From Arminella tubonensis (lineage in GTDB: Bacteria > Pseudomonadota > Alphaproteobacteria > Rhizobiales > Rhizobiaceae): 64,000 nucleotides of DNA. How positions within the stretch are numbered: position 1 is the stretch's first letter; every line of letters begins with the position of its first letter. Positions 8,782-18,368 of the stretch are shown piece by piece. The stretch spans positions 310,001-374,000 of the forward strand of contig NZ_PCDP01000038.1 in assembly GCF_003240585.1 (NCBI RefSeq), in the 5' to 3' direction. Below the pieces are notes generated by a model. That model ran no database searches. It worked only from the letters and a program-made list of their open reading frames with translations, and was not told the origin of the DNA. A program made the position numbers and the translations under genes.

Positions 8782-9923
8782 TTCGGCACCCAGCGGCTGA
8801 AGAGGGATGTGGAGAGCGCCCTGCCCGACGTCTTGCCGTCGAGCCCCGCCTCGCGAATGACGAGCTCGCCGGATTCGACCGCGCCGCCGCTGCCGCGCAT
8901 GGTCTCGCGCATCAACTCGTGGATCGAATAGAAGCTGGCGCGGATCGAATAGGCGGTCAGCACCAGGCCGAGCGCCTGCGGCGACGATATCGCGCGGCAG
9001 ATATCCAGCATCATCGGCAGATGTTCGAAAAGATGCCACACCTCGCCGTTCGGACCGCGGCCGAATTTCGGTGGGTCGGTCAGGATGATGTCATAGGTAT
9101 TTCCGCGCCGCTCCTCGCGCAGGATGAACTTCATGGCATCCTCGCAGATCCAGCGGATGGGCAAATCTTCCATCCGACCCAGTGCCTGGTTCTCACGGCC
9201 CCAACCGATAGCTTTCTTCGACGCGTCGACATGAGTGACCTCCGCGCCGGCGGCGGCGGCAACGAGGGACGCAACGCCAGTGTAGCCGAACAGATTGAGT
9301 ACCTTCAGCGGTCGGCTCGACGCTTCGATCTGCTGCTTCATCCACTCCCAGTGGACGATCTGCTCCGGGAAGACGCCGACGTGGCGGAACGAGGTGAAGC
9401 GGCCAAGAAAATCGACGCCGAGCAGCTGCAACGGCCATGTCTCACCGAGAACCTGCCGCGGAAAACGCCAGCGGCCCATGCCGTCTTCCTCGGTATCGCC
9501 GGTGAATATCGCGTCGGCATTGTCCCAGATGTGCGCGGGCAGCGTTGGCTGCCAGAGGGCCTGCCCCTCAGGCCGCACGATACGATAGGGACCGTATTGT
9601 TCGAGCTTCAGGCCGTTGCCGGTGTCGATCAGGTGGAAGTCGCCTGCGCCGAGCGATTCGAGGATGACAGGCACGCGTTCGGGCGGACGATCGCCGATGC
9701 GGGCGATCAGCGGGCGTTCGGGCGCGCTGGCGGCGCCTACGGGATCGCGCTGCTCGACAGCTCGCTCGCTGCGTTTCCCGGCGTCACGGGCAGGCCCTTG
9801 GTCGCGGGACGGCTTTGCCGGCGGCTTTCCAGGCTTGTAGCCAGCGTCGGCGCGCCTGTCATTCGTTCTTCCCGGCCCGGCCGAAGACCTCTGCCCTGGC
9901 CGGCTTTCCCTGTGTTTCACCAT
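8778..9923 (-). CDS. class I SAM-dependent rRNA methyltransferase, RlmI-like (COG1092)
   Basis: 381 residues. A basic, Pro/Gly-rich N-terminal tail of about 70 residues precedes the catalytic Rossmann domain. SAM binding motif I is VLNLFGYTGVASLVAAAAGA, the acidic motif II is VTHVDASKKAI, and the catalytic motif is ILTDPPKFGRG. Proteins of this type methylate cytosine C5 in large-subunit rRNA. The ATG of MVKHRESRPG is preferred over an upstream TTG at 9953. It heads an apparent operon with the SpoU methyltransferase and lspA, with 4-bp overlaps at both junctions. Confidence 0.88.
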   Translation of the reverse strand: MVKHRESRPGQRSSAGPGRTNDRRADAGYKPGKPPAKPSRDQGPARDAGKRSERAVEQRDPVGAASAPERPLIARIGDRPPERVPVILESLGAGDFHLIDTGNGLKLEQYGPYRIVRPEGQALWQPTLPAHIWDNADAIFTGDTEEDGMGRWRFPRQVLGETWPLQLLGVDFLGRFTSFRHVGVFPEQIVHWEWMKQQIEASSRPLKVLNLFGYTGVASLVAAAAGAEVTHVDASKKAIGWGRENQALGRMEDLPIRWICEDAMKFILREERRGNTYDIILTDPPKFGRGPNGEVWHLFEHLPMMLDICRAISSPQALGLVLTAYSIRASFYSIHELMRETMRGSGGAVESGELVIREAGLDGKTSGRALSTSLFSRWVPK

Positions 9924-10033
9924 GCTTGTCTCTATATTGACGTAAGCGAGCAAATAGCATCTGGGCGGCGCTTGGCAAAGCGCTTTCCAATCTGCGATTA
10001 TCGACCATAAATATTGTCACGAAAGGATTGCCA

Positions 10034-10486
10034 GTGGACATGACCGGGGAGGAGCGGATCACCGCGCCGAGGGATGTGGTTTGGGCAGCCCTCAACGATC
10101 CCGAGGTCATCAAGCAGTGCATTCCCCGGTGCGAGAGTTTCGAACGCATTTCGCCAACCCAATTCGTGGCGGTGCTCAAGATCAGGATTGGTCCACTTTC
10201 AGCCTCGTTCAACGGCGAAGTGACACTGTCCAACGTCAATGGCCCCGAGAGCTACACCATATTCGGCGAGGGCAAGGGCGGAATCGCCGGTTTTGCCAAG
10301 GGCGGTGCGGACGTGGTCCTCAAACCGGATGGCGCCGAGACCATTCTGCAATATGAAGCCAGAGGCGAAATCGGCGGCCGGATTGCCCAGCTCGGCTCGC
10401 GGCTGGTCGCATCGAGCGCCAAGAAGCTCGCACAACAGTTCTTTTCCGACTTCAACGCGGTGGTGAGCGCCAAAGCAGATGCCTGA
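10034..10486 (+). CDS. CoxG-like SRPBCC family protein
   Basis: 150 residues of the carbon-monoxide-dehydrogenase subunit G family (START/SRPBCC hydrophobic-cavity fold). Family hallmarks are the MTGEERI start, VWAALNDPEVIKQCIPRCE and the glycine-rich IFGEGKGGIAGFAKGGADV segment. CoxG proteins are linked to CO dehydrogenase maturation or membrane anchoring, but no cox structural genes are nearby, so the role here is unknown. The start is GTG at 10034, preceded by AAAGGA with 6-nt spacing; an ATG two codons later is possible. Confidence 0.8.
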   Translation: MDMTGEERITAPRDVVWAALNDPEVIKQCIPRCESFERISPTQFVAVLKIRIGPLSASFNGEVTLSNVNGPESYTIFGEGKGGIAGFAKGGADVVLKPDGAETILQYEARGEIGGRIAQLGSRLVASSAKKLAQQFFSDFNAVVSAKADA

Positions 10487-10522
10487 GTTGAAATCGCATA
10501 CGCCTTCGCTAAATCTCGATTC

Positions 10523-10987
10523 ATGAGCTTGTCGATTGGACTTTGGACAATAAGGCGGGCGCGGGCGGAAGAGATGCCGACGCTTGCCGACATTTACCTC
10601 ACGGTGCGCCGGACGACGTTCACCTGGGTGGACCCCGGGCGATTCCATCGCGAGGATTTCTCGACACATACCAAGGACGAAACTCTATTCGTCTGCCACA
10701 ACGAAGATTGCGGCATCGCCGGGTTCCTCGCACTTTGGGAGCCGGAAAATTTCATCCACATGCTTTACATCAGGCCGGAATTCCAGGGACAGGGCGCAGG
10801 CACAGCGCTTCTGAACGCTCTGCCGAATTGGCCGCGGCGGCGCTACCGGCTGAAATGCCTCGTGAAAAACAAGCGGGCCCTGGCCTACTACGAGGCAATG
10901 GGCTTCGAAGTCAGCGGCTTCGGGGCATCGCCCGAGGGCGACTACAAGGATATGGAACTGGTCACAACAGCGGGCCGCATCCGATAG
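10523..10987 (+). CDS. GNAT family N-acetyltransferase
   Basis: 154 residues with one GNAT domain. The acetyl-CoA pyrophosphate loop is visible as IRPEFQGQGAGTALLNAL, followed by LVKNKRALAYYEAMGFE, typical of motif B. The substrate cannot be predicted. It is downstream of the CoxG-like gene with a 36-bp gap and converges on the LapA-domain gene. Confidence 0.85.
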   Translation: MSLSIGLWTIRRARAEEMPTLADIYLTVRRTTFTWVDPGRFHREDFSTHTKDETLFVCHNEDCGIAGFLALWEPENFIHMLYIRPEFQGQGAGTALLNALPNWPRRRYRLKCLVKNKRALAYYEAMGFEVSGFGASPEGDYKDMELVTTAGRIR

Positions 10988-10990
10988 CCG

Positions 10991-11323
10991 TCACTTCGAC
11001 GGAAGGTGCGATGCGATCTGTTCGGCACGGCTGCGGTGGCGGTCGGCTTCGGCCTGCCAGCGGACCGCCTCCCGGGCTTCGTTGCGGGCGCGCCTGCGAT
11101 GCCTGCCCTGGGTAAACCATGTCGCCGCCGAGCCTACGACCATACCGACGATCAGGGCGAGAAACAGGAATACGAAGAGGGGCGCATTGACCGCAAGCAC
11201 CTGGTCTTCGGGCCGAAAGGGATTGAAGGCAAGCGATACGACCTGGCGGTTGGCGACGCAGAAGATGATCAGGACGATACCGAGCGGGAGCAGCACCAAA
11301 AGGTTCGTGATCTTCCTTGCCAT
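10991..11323 (-). CDS. LapA-domain (DUF1049) inner-membrane protein
   Basis: 110 residues: a hydrophobic segment at about 7-25, a short loop with the family motif VVSLAFNPF, a second hydrophobic segment at about 48-67, then a basic and acidic helical tail that probably forms a coiled coil in the cytoplasm. In enterobacteria relatives (LapA) act with LapB in lipopolysaccharide assembly. It stands alone here, 213 bp beyond ihfB; that gap shows nothing I can identify. Confidence 0.8.
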   Translation of the reverse strand: MARKITNLLVLLPLGIVLIIFCVANRQVVSLAFNPFRPEDQVLAVNAPLFVFLFLALIVGMVVGSAATWFTQGRHRRRARNEAREAVRWQAEADRHRSRAEQIASHLPSK

Positions 11324-11536
11324 TTCGTCGTTCTCCTACTTTGCGGCATCACCTCACCCGGAGAATCTCCCGGATCAAGCGATGGGATGCCTAGCATACC
11401 ACACGCGACCTCTGGAAGAGGACCGGGTTCCGCCGCTGGATTGACGGCGTTCGATCTAGGTTGCGGAGAATAAGCGAGATGGGCCGGAGTTCAAGTGTCG
11501 CCGCGCCTCGAAGGCAGGCGATCGCCGAAGCAGCGC

Positions 11537-11839
11537 CTAGTTGTCGTCCACGTCTGCGCCATCGGGATTAAGGCGTTCGCGCAGTTCCTTGCCGGTCTTG
11601 AAAAAGGGAACCCACTTCTCTTCGACGAAGACGGTATCGCCCGTGCGAGGGTTGCGGCCGGAGCGCGACGGCCGGTTTTTCACCGAGAAAGCGCCGAACC
11701 CACGTAGCTCCACCCGGTTGCCGGCGGCCAGGGCATCGGTGATCTCGTCGAGGACCGCGTTGACAATATTTTCGACGTCGCGGTGGTAAAGATGCGGATT
11801 TCGCGCCGCAACAATCTGTACCAATTCCGATTTGATCAC
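11537..11839 (-). CDS. ihfB: integration host factor subunit beta
   Basis: 100 residues, close to the usual IHF/HU length. The DNA-binding arm is visible as RGFGAFSVKNRPSRSGRNPRTG, where the proline that intercalates into the minor groove is found. IHF bends DNA and is the usual partner of sigma-54 activators, which fits rpoN being nearby. It lies 25 bp downstream of sppA on the same strand, as in many alphaproteobacteria. Confidence 0.93.
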   Translation of the reverse strand: MIKSELVQIVAARNPHLYHRDVENIVNAVLDEITDALAAGNRVELRGFGAFSVKNRPSRSGRNPRTGDTVFVEEKWVPFFKTGKELRERLNPDGADVDDN

Positions 11840-11864
11840 TGTGGCCCCCTAAATCATTGATTTA

Positions 11865-12821
11865 TCAACGCGCGACACCCTGCCAAAGAGAAAGCAGGCC
11901 GTCAAGAAACAACTTCTCGGTTAGCAGTTTCTGGAGGTCCGTTCCCTTCATGAAATCACCATAACCGAGGACATTTATCAACTGGGAAGCAGCGCCCGAA
12001 AAGAAGAATGGCGAAGTCCTGCTCGGAGCCTCCCAATCGACGATCGGCAGGTCTTTCTTGACCTTGCGAGTTTCGAGATAGGACCTGATGTCGTCCTCTC
12101 CGCCGAGGCTATCCACGAGCTTGTTCTGAAGCGCCTGGCGGCCGGTGAAGATACTGCCGTCGGCGAGCTTCAGCACCTGATCGCGCGGCAGCTTGCGGCG
12201 ATCGGCAACCAAATCGACGAACCAGGCATAGCTGTCCATGACCATGCTGCGGATCATGGTTTTCGCCTCTTCGGGCGGCGGATGGAAGGGTGATGGCTCG
12301 GCCTTCATGGGCGCCGACTTTATTTCATCCATGGAAATGCCGATCTTGTCGAGCAGGTCCTTCGTCTGCGGATACTGGAAGATGACGCCGATCGACCCGG
12401 TGATCGACGTTTCGCCGGCGATGATGTCGTCGCCGGCCGTGGCAATCATATAACCGGCGGAGGCTGCGACCGTGCGGATATCGGAGACGACCGGCTTCTT
12501 CGACGCCACGTCGCGGATCGCCTTGAAGATGCGCTCCCCGCCATAGGTCGTACCGCCGGGGGATGAGATCGAGACGATCAGGGCTTTGACCTGCTTGTCG
12601 TCCTTGATCTTCTTCAACCGTTCCAGCAATTCTTGATCGTCCTGAATGAGGCCCGTGATGCTGACGCGGGCGATTTGCGGGCCGCTCGTGCCGGAAAAAT
12701 CGCCACCGACAAAACGGTACAGGGCAAAACCAAGTGCAATCAACAGGATAACGGCGACAATGCGCCAGAAGCCAACCCTGCGGCGCAATTGCCTGCGATC
12801 CGCGATTGCAGAACTGTCCAT
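11865..12821 (-). CDS. sppA: signal peptide peptidase SppA (short, single-domain type)
   Basis: 318 residues. A membrane anchor at about residues 19-38 is followed by a ClpP-like serine protease domain (peptidase S49). Motifs include SISSPGGTTYGGERIF, the nucleophile region TVAASAGYMIA and TSITGSIGVIFQ. The nucleophile loop reads ASAGY, close to the usual ASGGY. SppA degrades signal peptides left in the membrane after cleavage. It probably shares a transcript with ihfB. Confidence 0.9.
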   Translation of the reverse strand: MDSSAIADRRQLRRRVGFWRIVAVILLIALGFALYRFVGGDFSGTSGPQIARVSITGLIQDDQELLERLKKIKDDKQVKALIVSISSPGGTTYGGERIFKAIRDVASKKPVVSDIRTVAASAGYMIATAGDDIIAGETSITGSIGVIFQYPQTKDLLDKIGISMDEIKSAPMKAEPSPFHPPPEEAKTMIRSMVMDSYAWFVDLVADRRKLPRDQVLKLADGSIFTGRQALQNKLVDSLGGEDDIRSYLETRKVKKDLPIVDWEAPSRTSPFFFSGAASQLINVLGYGDFMKGTDLQKLLTEKLFLDGLLSLWQGVAR

Positions 12822-13060
12822 GAGACCCTATTTCCTTCCATGCCAGTGGTGTGACATTCACGCTTCCAATCCAGCGCCCTTTCGAATAGGGCAGGTTCGG
12901 GTCGCCTGAAATCGTCATGATTTGGACGTTATGGCTATATTGTTTGTTGCAGAAAAAAATCCATATTGGCAACCCTATGCAATAATGCGAAATGGTCAGG
13001 TAAGCTTGCTCGTTTATTGGGCAGAGCATCCTTCAGGACCGAGACAGACGGACCCATTGC

Positions 13061-13726
13061 ATGCTCAACACTCTTGAGACTTCGGAGCAGGCGAGAAACA
13101 CTGCGCGTGAGATGAATGCGTACAAGGACGCACTGTTTCATTCTGCGCGCGTGAAAAAGCTGAAATTCCTGCTTCCGATCGCGGCGCTCGTCATTTCGAT
13201 GATCTTTATCGCGGTCTCCGTCGTGCGTGCCTATCTGCCCGAAAACATCAAGATTGAAGGCGCAAAGATCGAGGATGGCAAGGTCGTCATGGAGAAACCC
13301 GCTATCGCCGGGCGCAATGCGGACGGAATCAACTATTCCATGATCGCCGAAAAGGCGCTGCAGGATCTCAAGGATCCCAACATGATCACGCTGAAGAACA
13401 TCAAGGCGGCAATGCCCGTCAACGACGGAGTGATCGCCCACGTCATCGCGCTGAGCGCCGATTTCAACCGCGCCGCCGACACCCTCAAGCTGACCGAGCC
13501 CTTCACTGTCACCATGGACAACGGGGTTCGGGCCGAATTCAAGGCAGCCGACCTTGATGTCAAGGCCGGCAGCCTTATAACCGACCAGCCCGTTGCGATC
13601 CAAAAAGGCAACGCGTCCGTTGTTGCACAGTCGCTCAAGATGACGGATAAGGGAACCGTTATCGAATTCGACGGGCAGGTTCGCATGCATATCGACCCCG
13701 CCACCATCCACAATTCAGGCACCTAA
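13061..13726 (+). CDS. lptC: LPS export periplasmic protein LptC
   Basis: 221 residues with one N-terminal membrane anchor at about 37-57, then a periplasmic beta-jellyroll part. LptC links the LptBFG transporter to LptA in the bridge carrying lipopolysaccharide to the outer membrane. Assignment rests on topology, length, and position just before lptA and lptB; sequence conservation in this family is low. It is the first gene of lptC-lptA-lptB-rpoN. Confidence 0.87.
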   Translation: MLNTLETSEQARNTAREMNAYKDALFHSARVKKLKFLLPIAALVISMIFIAVSVVRAYLPENIKIEGAKIEDGKVVMEKPAIAGRNADGINYSMIAEKALQDLKDPNMITLKNIKAAMPVNDGVIAHVIALSADFNRAADTLKLTEPFTVTMDNGVRAEFKAADLDVKAGSLITDQPVAIQKGNASVVAQSLKMTDKGTVIEFDGQVRMHIDPATIHNSGT

Positions 13727-13740
13727 CAGCCGGACGGCCC

Positions 13741-14436
13741 ATGACAAACAATCGTCGTATCCTATTTTCCAGCACTGTCGTTCGCAAAGCCGCTCTGGCC
13801 GGAGCGGTTGCTGTATTTTCACTGATCGTTGCCGCAGGCGCCGAGGCGCAGACGTCGACCACCAAGCAGATGCCGGGCCTGCAGCTTTCCAAAGACCAGC
13901 CGATCCAGATCGAAAGCGACAAGCTTGAAATCCACGATCAGGACAGCACCGCTGTATTCACCGGCAAGGTCAATGTGGTTCAGGGTACGACCACGATGCA
14001 GGCTGGTAAGATGATTGTCTTCTACAAGAAGAAGCCGCAGCCAGATGACGCCGCCAACGCAAAGACGGATTCCGCCGCGAAGCCGGCGGCGACCGCTTCG
14101 ACCGATACCAAGAAGACGGATGCCAAGAAACCCGCCACGAGCGATTCCGTCGTGTCAGGCGATGCCGACATCGACCATATCCTGGTATCCGACAAGGTCT
14201 ACATCGTCTCCGGTACGCAGACGGCGACGGCTGACAACGGCTCTTTCGATATGGCAGGCCAGTTGGCAATCCTCAAGGGTGACAAGGTGGTGCTGACCGA
14301 CGGGCCGAACGTATTCACGGGCTGCCAGCTGACGGTGCACATGCAAACCGGCGAGGCGCAGTTGGACAGCTGCGGCGGTCGAGTGCAGATCCAGCTGGAT
14401 CCGAAGTCGAAACCGACCCCGCAAAAAACGAACTGA
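13741..14436 (+). CDS. lptA: LPS transport periplasmic protein LptA
   Basis: 231 residues with an N-terminal signal peptide ending near AGAEAQ (about residue 36). The OstA beta-strand repeats are visible as IQIESDKLEIHDQDSTAVFTG and YIVSGTQTATADNGSFD. A Lys/Ala/Asp-rich low-complexity linker of about 35 residues (PQPDDAANAKTDSAAK and onward) splits the domain, which I take to be a lineage-specific insert. It starts 14 bp after lptC. Confidence 0.92.
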   Translation: MTNNRRILFSSTVVRKAALAGAVAVFSLIVAAGAEAQTSTTKQMPGLQLSKDQPIQIESDKLEIHDQDSTAVFTGKVNVVQGTTTMQAGKMIVFYKKKPQPDDAANAKTDSAAKPAATASTDTKKTDAKKPATSDSVVSGDADIDHILVSDKVYIVSGTQTATADNGSFDMAGQLAILKGDKVVLTDGPNVFTGCQLTVHMQTGEAQLDSCGGRVQIQLDPKSKPTPQKTN

Positions 14437-14450
14437 TTGCCGGACACCTC

Positions 14451-15263
14451 GTGAAAATAACATCGTTATCCAGCATGTTCGGCAAGTCCGAGCCATCAGT
14501 GGCGGCGCCCGAAGCGCCGGCCACGGACAAGGCCCGTTATCAGGGAACCCTCATCGCGCGCGGTCTGACGAAGACCTATCGGACGCGGCGCGTCGTCAAC
14601 GGTGTGTCGCTGGTGGTCAGGCGCGGCGAGGCCGTTGGCCTTCTCGGACCGAACGGCGCGGGCAAAACCACCTGTTTCTACATGATCACCGGGCTCGTTC
14701 CGGTCGATGAGGGAACGATCGAAATCGACGGCAACGACGTGACGACGATGCCGATGTATCGCCGCTCCCGTCTCGGTGTCGGCTACCTGCCGCAGGAAGC
14801 GTCGATCTTTCGCGGCCTGACGGTCGAGCAAAACATCCGCGCCGTGCTGGAAGTCCATGTCAGGGACAAGGTGCAGCGCGAGAAAAAGCTCGATGAACTG
14901 CTCGAGGAATTTCATATCCGCAATTTGCGCACGGTGCCGGCCGTGGCGCTTTCCGGTGGCGAGCGCCGAAGGCTGGAAATCGCCCGTGCGCTGGCGACGG
15001 ACCCGACCTTCATGCTGCTCGACGAGCCCTTTGCCGGTGTAGATCCGATCTCGGTCGCCGACATCCAGAATCTCGTTCATCACCTGACCGCACGCGGCAT
15101 CGGCGTGCTGATCACCGATCACAATGTACGCGAGACGCTGGGTCTCATCGACCGCGCGTACATCATTCATGCCGGCGAGGTTCTGACGCACGGACGGGCA
15201 AACGACATCGTCAACAATCCCGAAGTTCGCAGACTCTATCTTGGCGACAATTTCAGCCTCTGA
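14451..15263 (+). CDS. lptB: LPS export ABC transporter ATP-binding protein LptB
   Basis: 270 residues. ABC ATPase with Walker A GPNGAGKTT, signature ALSGGERRRLEIARAL, Walker B FMLLDEPFAGVD and H-loop ITDHNVRETL. LptB powers extraction of lipopolysaccharide from the inner membrane with LptFG (not in this window). The N-terminus has about 30 extra residues before the ABC core. The start is a GTG at 14451 shortly after lptA; an ATG at 14475 is an alternative. Confidence 0.95.
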   Translation: MKITSLSSMFGKSEPSVAAPEAPATDKARYQGTLIARGLTKTYRTRRVVNGVSLVVRRGEAVGLLGPNGAGKTTCFYMITGLVPVDEGTIEIDGNDVTTMPMYRRSRLGVGYLPQEASIFRGLTVEQNIRAVLEVHVRDKVQREKKLDELLEEFHIRNLRTVPAVALSGGERRRLEIARALATDPTFMLLDEPFAGVDPISVADIQNLVHHLTARGIGVLITDHNVRETLGLIDRAYIIHAGEVLTHGRANDIVNNPEVRRLYLGDNFSL

Positions 15264-15418
15264 TAGGCTGCCATCAGATCAGAAATTCACTCTACCTTCA
15301 CAGTTCCACTTGACCAAACCCGATAAAAAAGCAATTTTCGGGCCAGTTTGAAATTTGCCACTTTCCCAACGGCAAGAGGCGGTTTCCGGAGGAATTGTAG
15401 GGGAGTTTCGCGTCCACC

Positions 15419-16981
15419 ATGGCACTATCCGCCAATCTTTTCCTGCGCCAAAGCCAATCCCTCGTCATGACTCCGCAGCTGATGCAATCCATTCAGTTGC
15501 TGCAGATGACGCATTTCGAACTCAACCAATTCATCGCTCAAGAAGTGGAAAAAAATCCACTGCTCGAATTTACGTCAAATGACGGAGAATTGGGCAGCGG
15601 CAACGGTCGGGAGCAAGACAGCGAGCCCTATGGCGGTGAGGACGGCGGCCATGGAGACGACGGGGCGGACAGGAACGGCGCAGAGCTTAGTAGCGACTGG
15701 TATGAAAGCGAAAATACCGGCCATGCCGATCGACTGAATGCCGAGCTCGATGCTAATTTCAGCAATGTCTATCCCGACGACGGGCCGCCGCAGCGCCTTG
15801 ATGCCCCGGAACTCGTCAGCCAGTGGAAATCCATGCCCGGCAGCGCAGAAGCGCCGGAAAGCTACGATCTCGACGATTTCGTGGCCGGCCAGATTTCTCT
15901 GCGCGACCATCTCAACCAGCAGATTCCGTTTACTTTGCGTTCACAGCCCGACAGGCTGATCGCCCAGCTTCTCGTCGACCAGCTCGACGACGCGGGCTAC
16001 CTTCAGGCTGACATCGGCGAGACCGCCGCCAGGCTGGGCACGACACCTGCAGATGTCGAGCGCGTGCTCGGTGCACTGCAGACGCTCGATCCGCCTGGCG
16101 TCTTCGCCCGCTCACTGTCCGAGTGTCTTGCGATCCAACTCAAGCAGAAAGATCGTTTCGACCCCGCCATGGAGCGGCTGATCCAGCATCTCGAATTGCT
16201 CGCCCGGCGCGACTTCGCGATGCTCAAGCGGCTCTGCGGCGTCGATGAGGAAGACCTCCTCGACATGATGACCGAAATCCGCCAGCTGAACCCCAAGCCC
16301 GGCAGCGATTTCGAAACCGGCATATCCGAGGCGATCACGCCCGATATCGTCGTCAGGGCTTCTTCCGACGGTAGTTGGCTGGTCGAACTCAATCCGGACA
16401 CCTTGCCGCGGGTTCTTGTAAACCAGTCGTATTTTTCGTCGGTGTCGAAGACCGGCAGCGATCATGCGTTCCTGTCGGAATGCCTGCAGAACGCAAACTG
16501 GCTGACCCGTAGCCTCGACCAACGCGCCAAGACGATGATGAAGGTGGCAACCGAGATCGTCCGGCAGCAGGACGCTTTCCTTGTTGGTGGCGTCGACCAC
16601 CTGCGGCCGCTCAATTTGAAAACCGTCGCGGACGCAATCAAGATGCATGAATCGACGGTCAGCAGGGTGACCACCAATAAATACATGCTGACACCCCGCG
16701 GCCTGTTTGAGCTTAAATACTTCTTCACGGTGTCGATCAGCGCCGTCGAGGGTGGCGACAGTCACTCAGCCGAGGCGGTGCGACATAAGATCCGCCTCCT
16801 GATCACTCGCGAAAGTCCGGATTCGGTGCTGTCCGATGACGATATCGTCGATACGCTGAAGGCGAACGGTGTCGAGCTTGCTCGACGTACGGTTGCAAAA
16901 TACCGTGAAGCGATGAACATTCCCTCCTCCGTCCAAAGGCGGAGAGAGAAGCGTGCTATGGCGAAAGTCGCGGGGTTCTAG
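15419..16981 (+). CDS. rpoN: RNA polymerase sigma-54 factor
   Basis: 520 residues. The N-terminal activator-interacting region is rich in Gln and Leu (RQSQSLVMTPQLMQSIQLLQ). An acidic low-complexity region II follows (about 55-115), then core-binding and DNA-binding domains. The RpoN box ARRTVAKYRE is at 488-497. Sigma-54 directs transcription of nitrogen-regulated and other genes and needs an AAA+ activator. The order lptB-rpoN-hpf-ptsN is typical of Proteobacteria and links nitrogen control with the PTS-Ntr system. Confidence 0.97.
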   Translation: MALSANLFLRQSQSLVMTPQLMQSIQLLQMTHFELNQFIAQEVEKNPLLEFTSNDGELGSGNGREQDSEPYGGEDGGHGDDGADRNGAELSSDWYESENTGHADRLNAELDANFSNVYPDDGPPQRLDAPELVSQWKSMPGSAEAPESYDLDDFVAGQISLRDHLNQQIPFTLRSQPDRLIAQLLVDQLDDAGYLQADIGETAARLGTTPADVERVLGALQTLDPPGVFARSLSECLAIQLKQKDRFDPAMERLIQHLELLARRDFAMLKRLCGVDEEDLLDMMTEIRQLNPKPGSDFETGISEAITPDIVVRASSDGSWLVELNPDTLPRVLVNQSYFSSVSKTGSDHAFLSECLQNANWLTRSLDQRAKTMMKVATEIVRQQDAFLVGGVDHLRPLNLKTVADAIKMHESTVSRVTTNKYMLTPRGLFELKYFFTVSISAVEGGDSHSAEAVRHKIRLLITRESPDSVLSDDDIVDTLKANGVELARRTVAKYREAMNIPSSVQRRREKRAMAKVAGF

Positions 16982-17227
16982 GCCGGTCATCGGCAATCTT
17001 GCGTTGTTCCGTAAGTTTATTATTTGCTAACGGAGCGATTGACTTTGTGCTCGGGCGCAGCTAGAAGCCCGCCGCAATCGGCGCCGGACACCGTCGCCAG
17101 GACTTATCCCCGCCATCCTCGAGGCGTTTAAAAATCGCAATTTGTCTTAGAGCGTGCGAAGTGCTTGGATGAGCAGGTGGCTTGGCGTAAAGTGCCACGC
17201 GCAAACCACTAAAAAAAGGGAAACTCC

Positions 17228-17803
17228 ATGAGTGTGCGTGTATCCGGTAAACATATGGAAATTGGTGATTCATTCCGTCAGCGGATCGAAGACCACATCG
17301 GTATGGCCGTCACGAAATACTTCGACGGGGGGTATTCAGGCCATGTCACGGTGCAGAAATCGAGTTCGCGGTTCGAAGCGGATTGCAAACTGCACCTCGA
17401 CAGCGGCGTGGTACTGCATGCGGCCGGGGAAGCAATGGACCCGCAATTGGCGTTCGATGCCGCTTCGGCCCGCATCGAGAAACGGTTGCGCCGGTACAAA
17501 CGCAAACTGAAGGATCACCAGAGCGCCAGCCATTCAAACGGCTTCGCTGAAGTTTCCTATACTGTCATGGATAGCGTTCCCGACGAGGAAGACGAAATTG
17601 CGGACGATTTCTCGCCGGCGATCGTTGCTGAAACGACAAAGCAGTTGCAGACCATGTCGGTTGCGACAGCCGTAATGGCACTTGATATGACCGACGAACC
17701 GCTGCTGATGTTCCGGAGCCCGGGCAAGAACCACTTGAACATCGTTTATCGCCGCCAAGACGGCAACATTGGCTGGATCGACGCCGCCAATATCAAAGGC
17801 TGA
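17228..17803 (+). CDS. hpf: ribosome hibernation promoting factor, long form
   Basis: 191 residues. An N-terminal S30AE domain (SVRVSGKHMEIGDSFRQRIEDH, about 1-100) is joined by an acidic linker to a C-terminal dimerisation domain (about 130-190, with PLLMFRSPGKNHLNIVYRR). This is the long form that pairs 70S ribosomes into 100S dimers in stationary phase. Downstream of rpoN and upstream of ptsN. A hairpin at 17816-17835 separates it from ptsN. Confidence 0.93.
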   Translation: MSVRVSGKHMEIGDSFRQRIEDHIGMAVTKYFDGGYSGHVTVQKSSSRFEADCKLHLDSGVVLHAAGEAMDPQLAFDAASARIEKRLRRYKRKLKDHQSASHSNGFAEVSYTVMDSVPDEEDEIADDFSPAIVAETTKQLQTMSVATAVMALDMTDEPLLMFRSPGKNHLNIVYRRQDGNIGWIDAANIKG

Positions 17804-17815
17804 GAAAAGAAGATG

Positions 17816-17835
17816 AGCGGCGGTCTGCCGCCGCT
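17816..17835 (+). terminator. GC-rich hairpin between hpf and ptsN
   Basis: Arms AGCGGCGG and CCGCCGCT flank a 4-nt loop just after the hpf stop. No T-run follows, so it is more likely an RNA stability element or attenuator than a full terminator. Confidence 0.45.
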
Positions 17836-17874
17836 CCCCCGCATCGGATCTCAGCGACATGAAGGAAAAACAGA

Positions 17875-18339
17875 ATGGCATTGGCAGATTTGCTGCACCA
17901 AGATGCAATAATCCCCGGTTTGAAGGCAAATTCTAAAAAGCAATTGCTCCAGGAACTGGCAGCCAAGGCCTCTAAATTGACCGGACTGCCCGAACGGGAA
18001 ATTTTCGACGTCATTCTGCAGCGCGAGCGCCTGGGTTCGACCGGGGTCGGAAACGGAATCGCCATTCCCCACGGAAAGCTGCCCGACATCAGGACCATCA
18101 TCGGTATTTTCGCTCGCCTGGATTCCGCCGTCGACTTCGAGGCGCTGGATGACCAACCCGTCGACCTTGTCTTCCTGCTGCTCGCGCCGGAAGGCGCCGG
18201 CGCCGATCACCTGAAGGCGCTGTCGCGGATCGCCCGCGTGCTGCGGGACCAGGATCTGGTCGCCAAGCTGCGCGCCACGGAATCCGCCTCGGCGATCTAC
18301 TCCTTCCTCAACGAAGAACAGGCGTCGAACGCCGCCTGA
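17875..18339 (+). CDS. ptsN: nitrogen PTS phosphocarrier EIIA-Ntr
   Basis: 154 residues, one PTS EIIA type-2 domain. The phosphorylated histidine is H66 in GNGIAIPHGKLPD. EIIA-Ntr receives phosphate through EI-Ntr (PtsP) and NPr and controls potassium uptake, phosphate signalling and other targets in rhizobia; it does not move sugar. Last gene of the rpoN-hpf-ptsN group; a hairpin terminator follows and also covers the convergent grpE 3' end. Confidence 0.95.
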   Translation: MALADLLHQDAIIPGLKANSKKQLLQELAAKASKLTGLPEREIFDVILQRERLGSTGVGNGIAIPHGKLPDIRTIIGIFARLDSAVDFEALDDQPVDLVFLLLAPEGAGADHLKALSRIARVLRDQDLVAKLRATESASAIYSFLNEEQASNAA

Positions 18340-18368
18340 TCTTCGTTACAATATAATGGAAATGATGA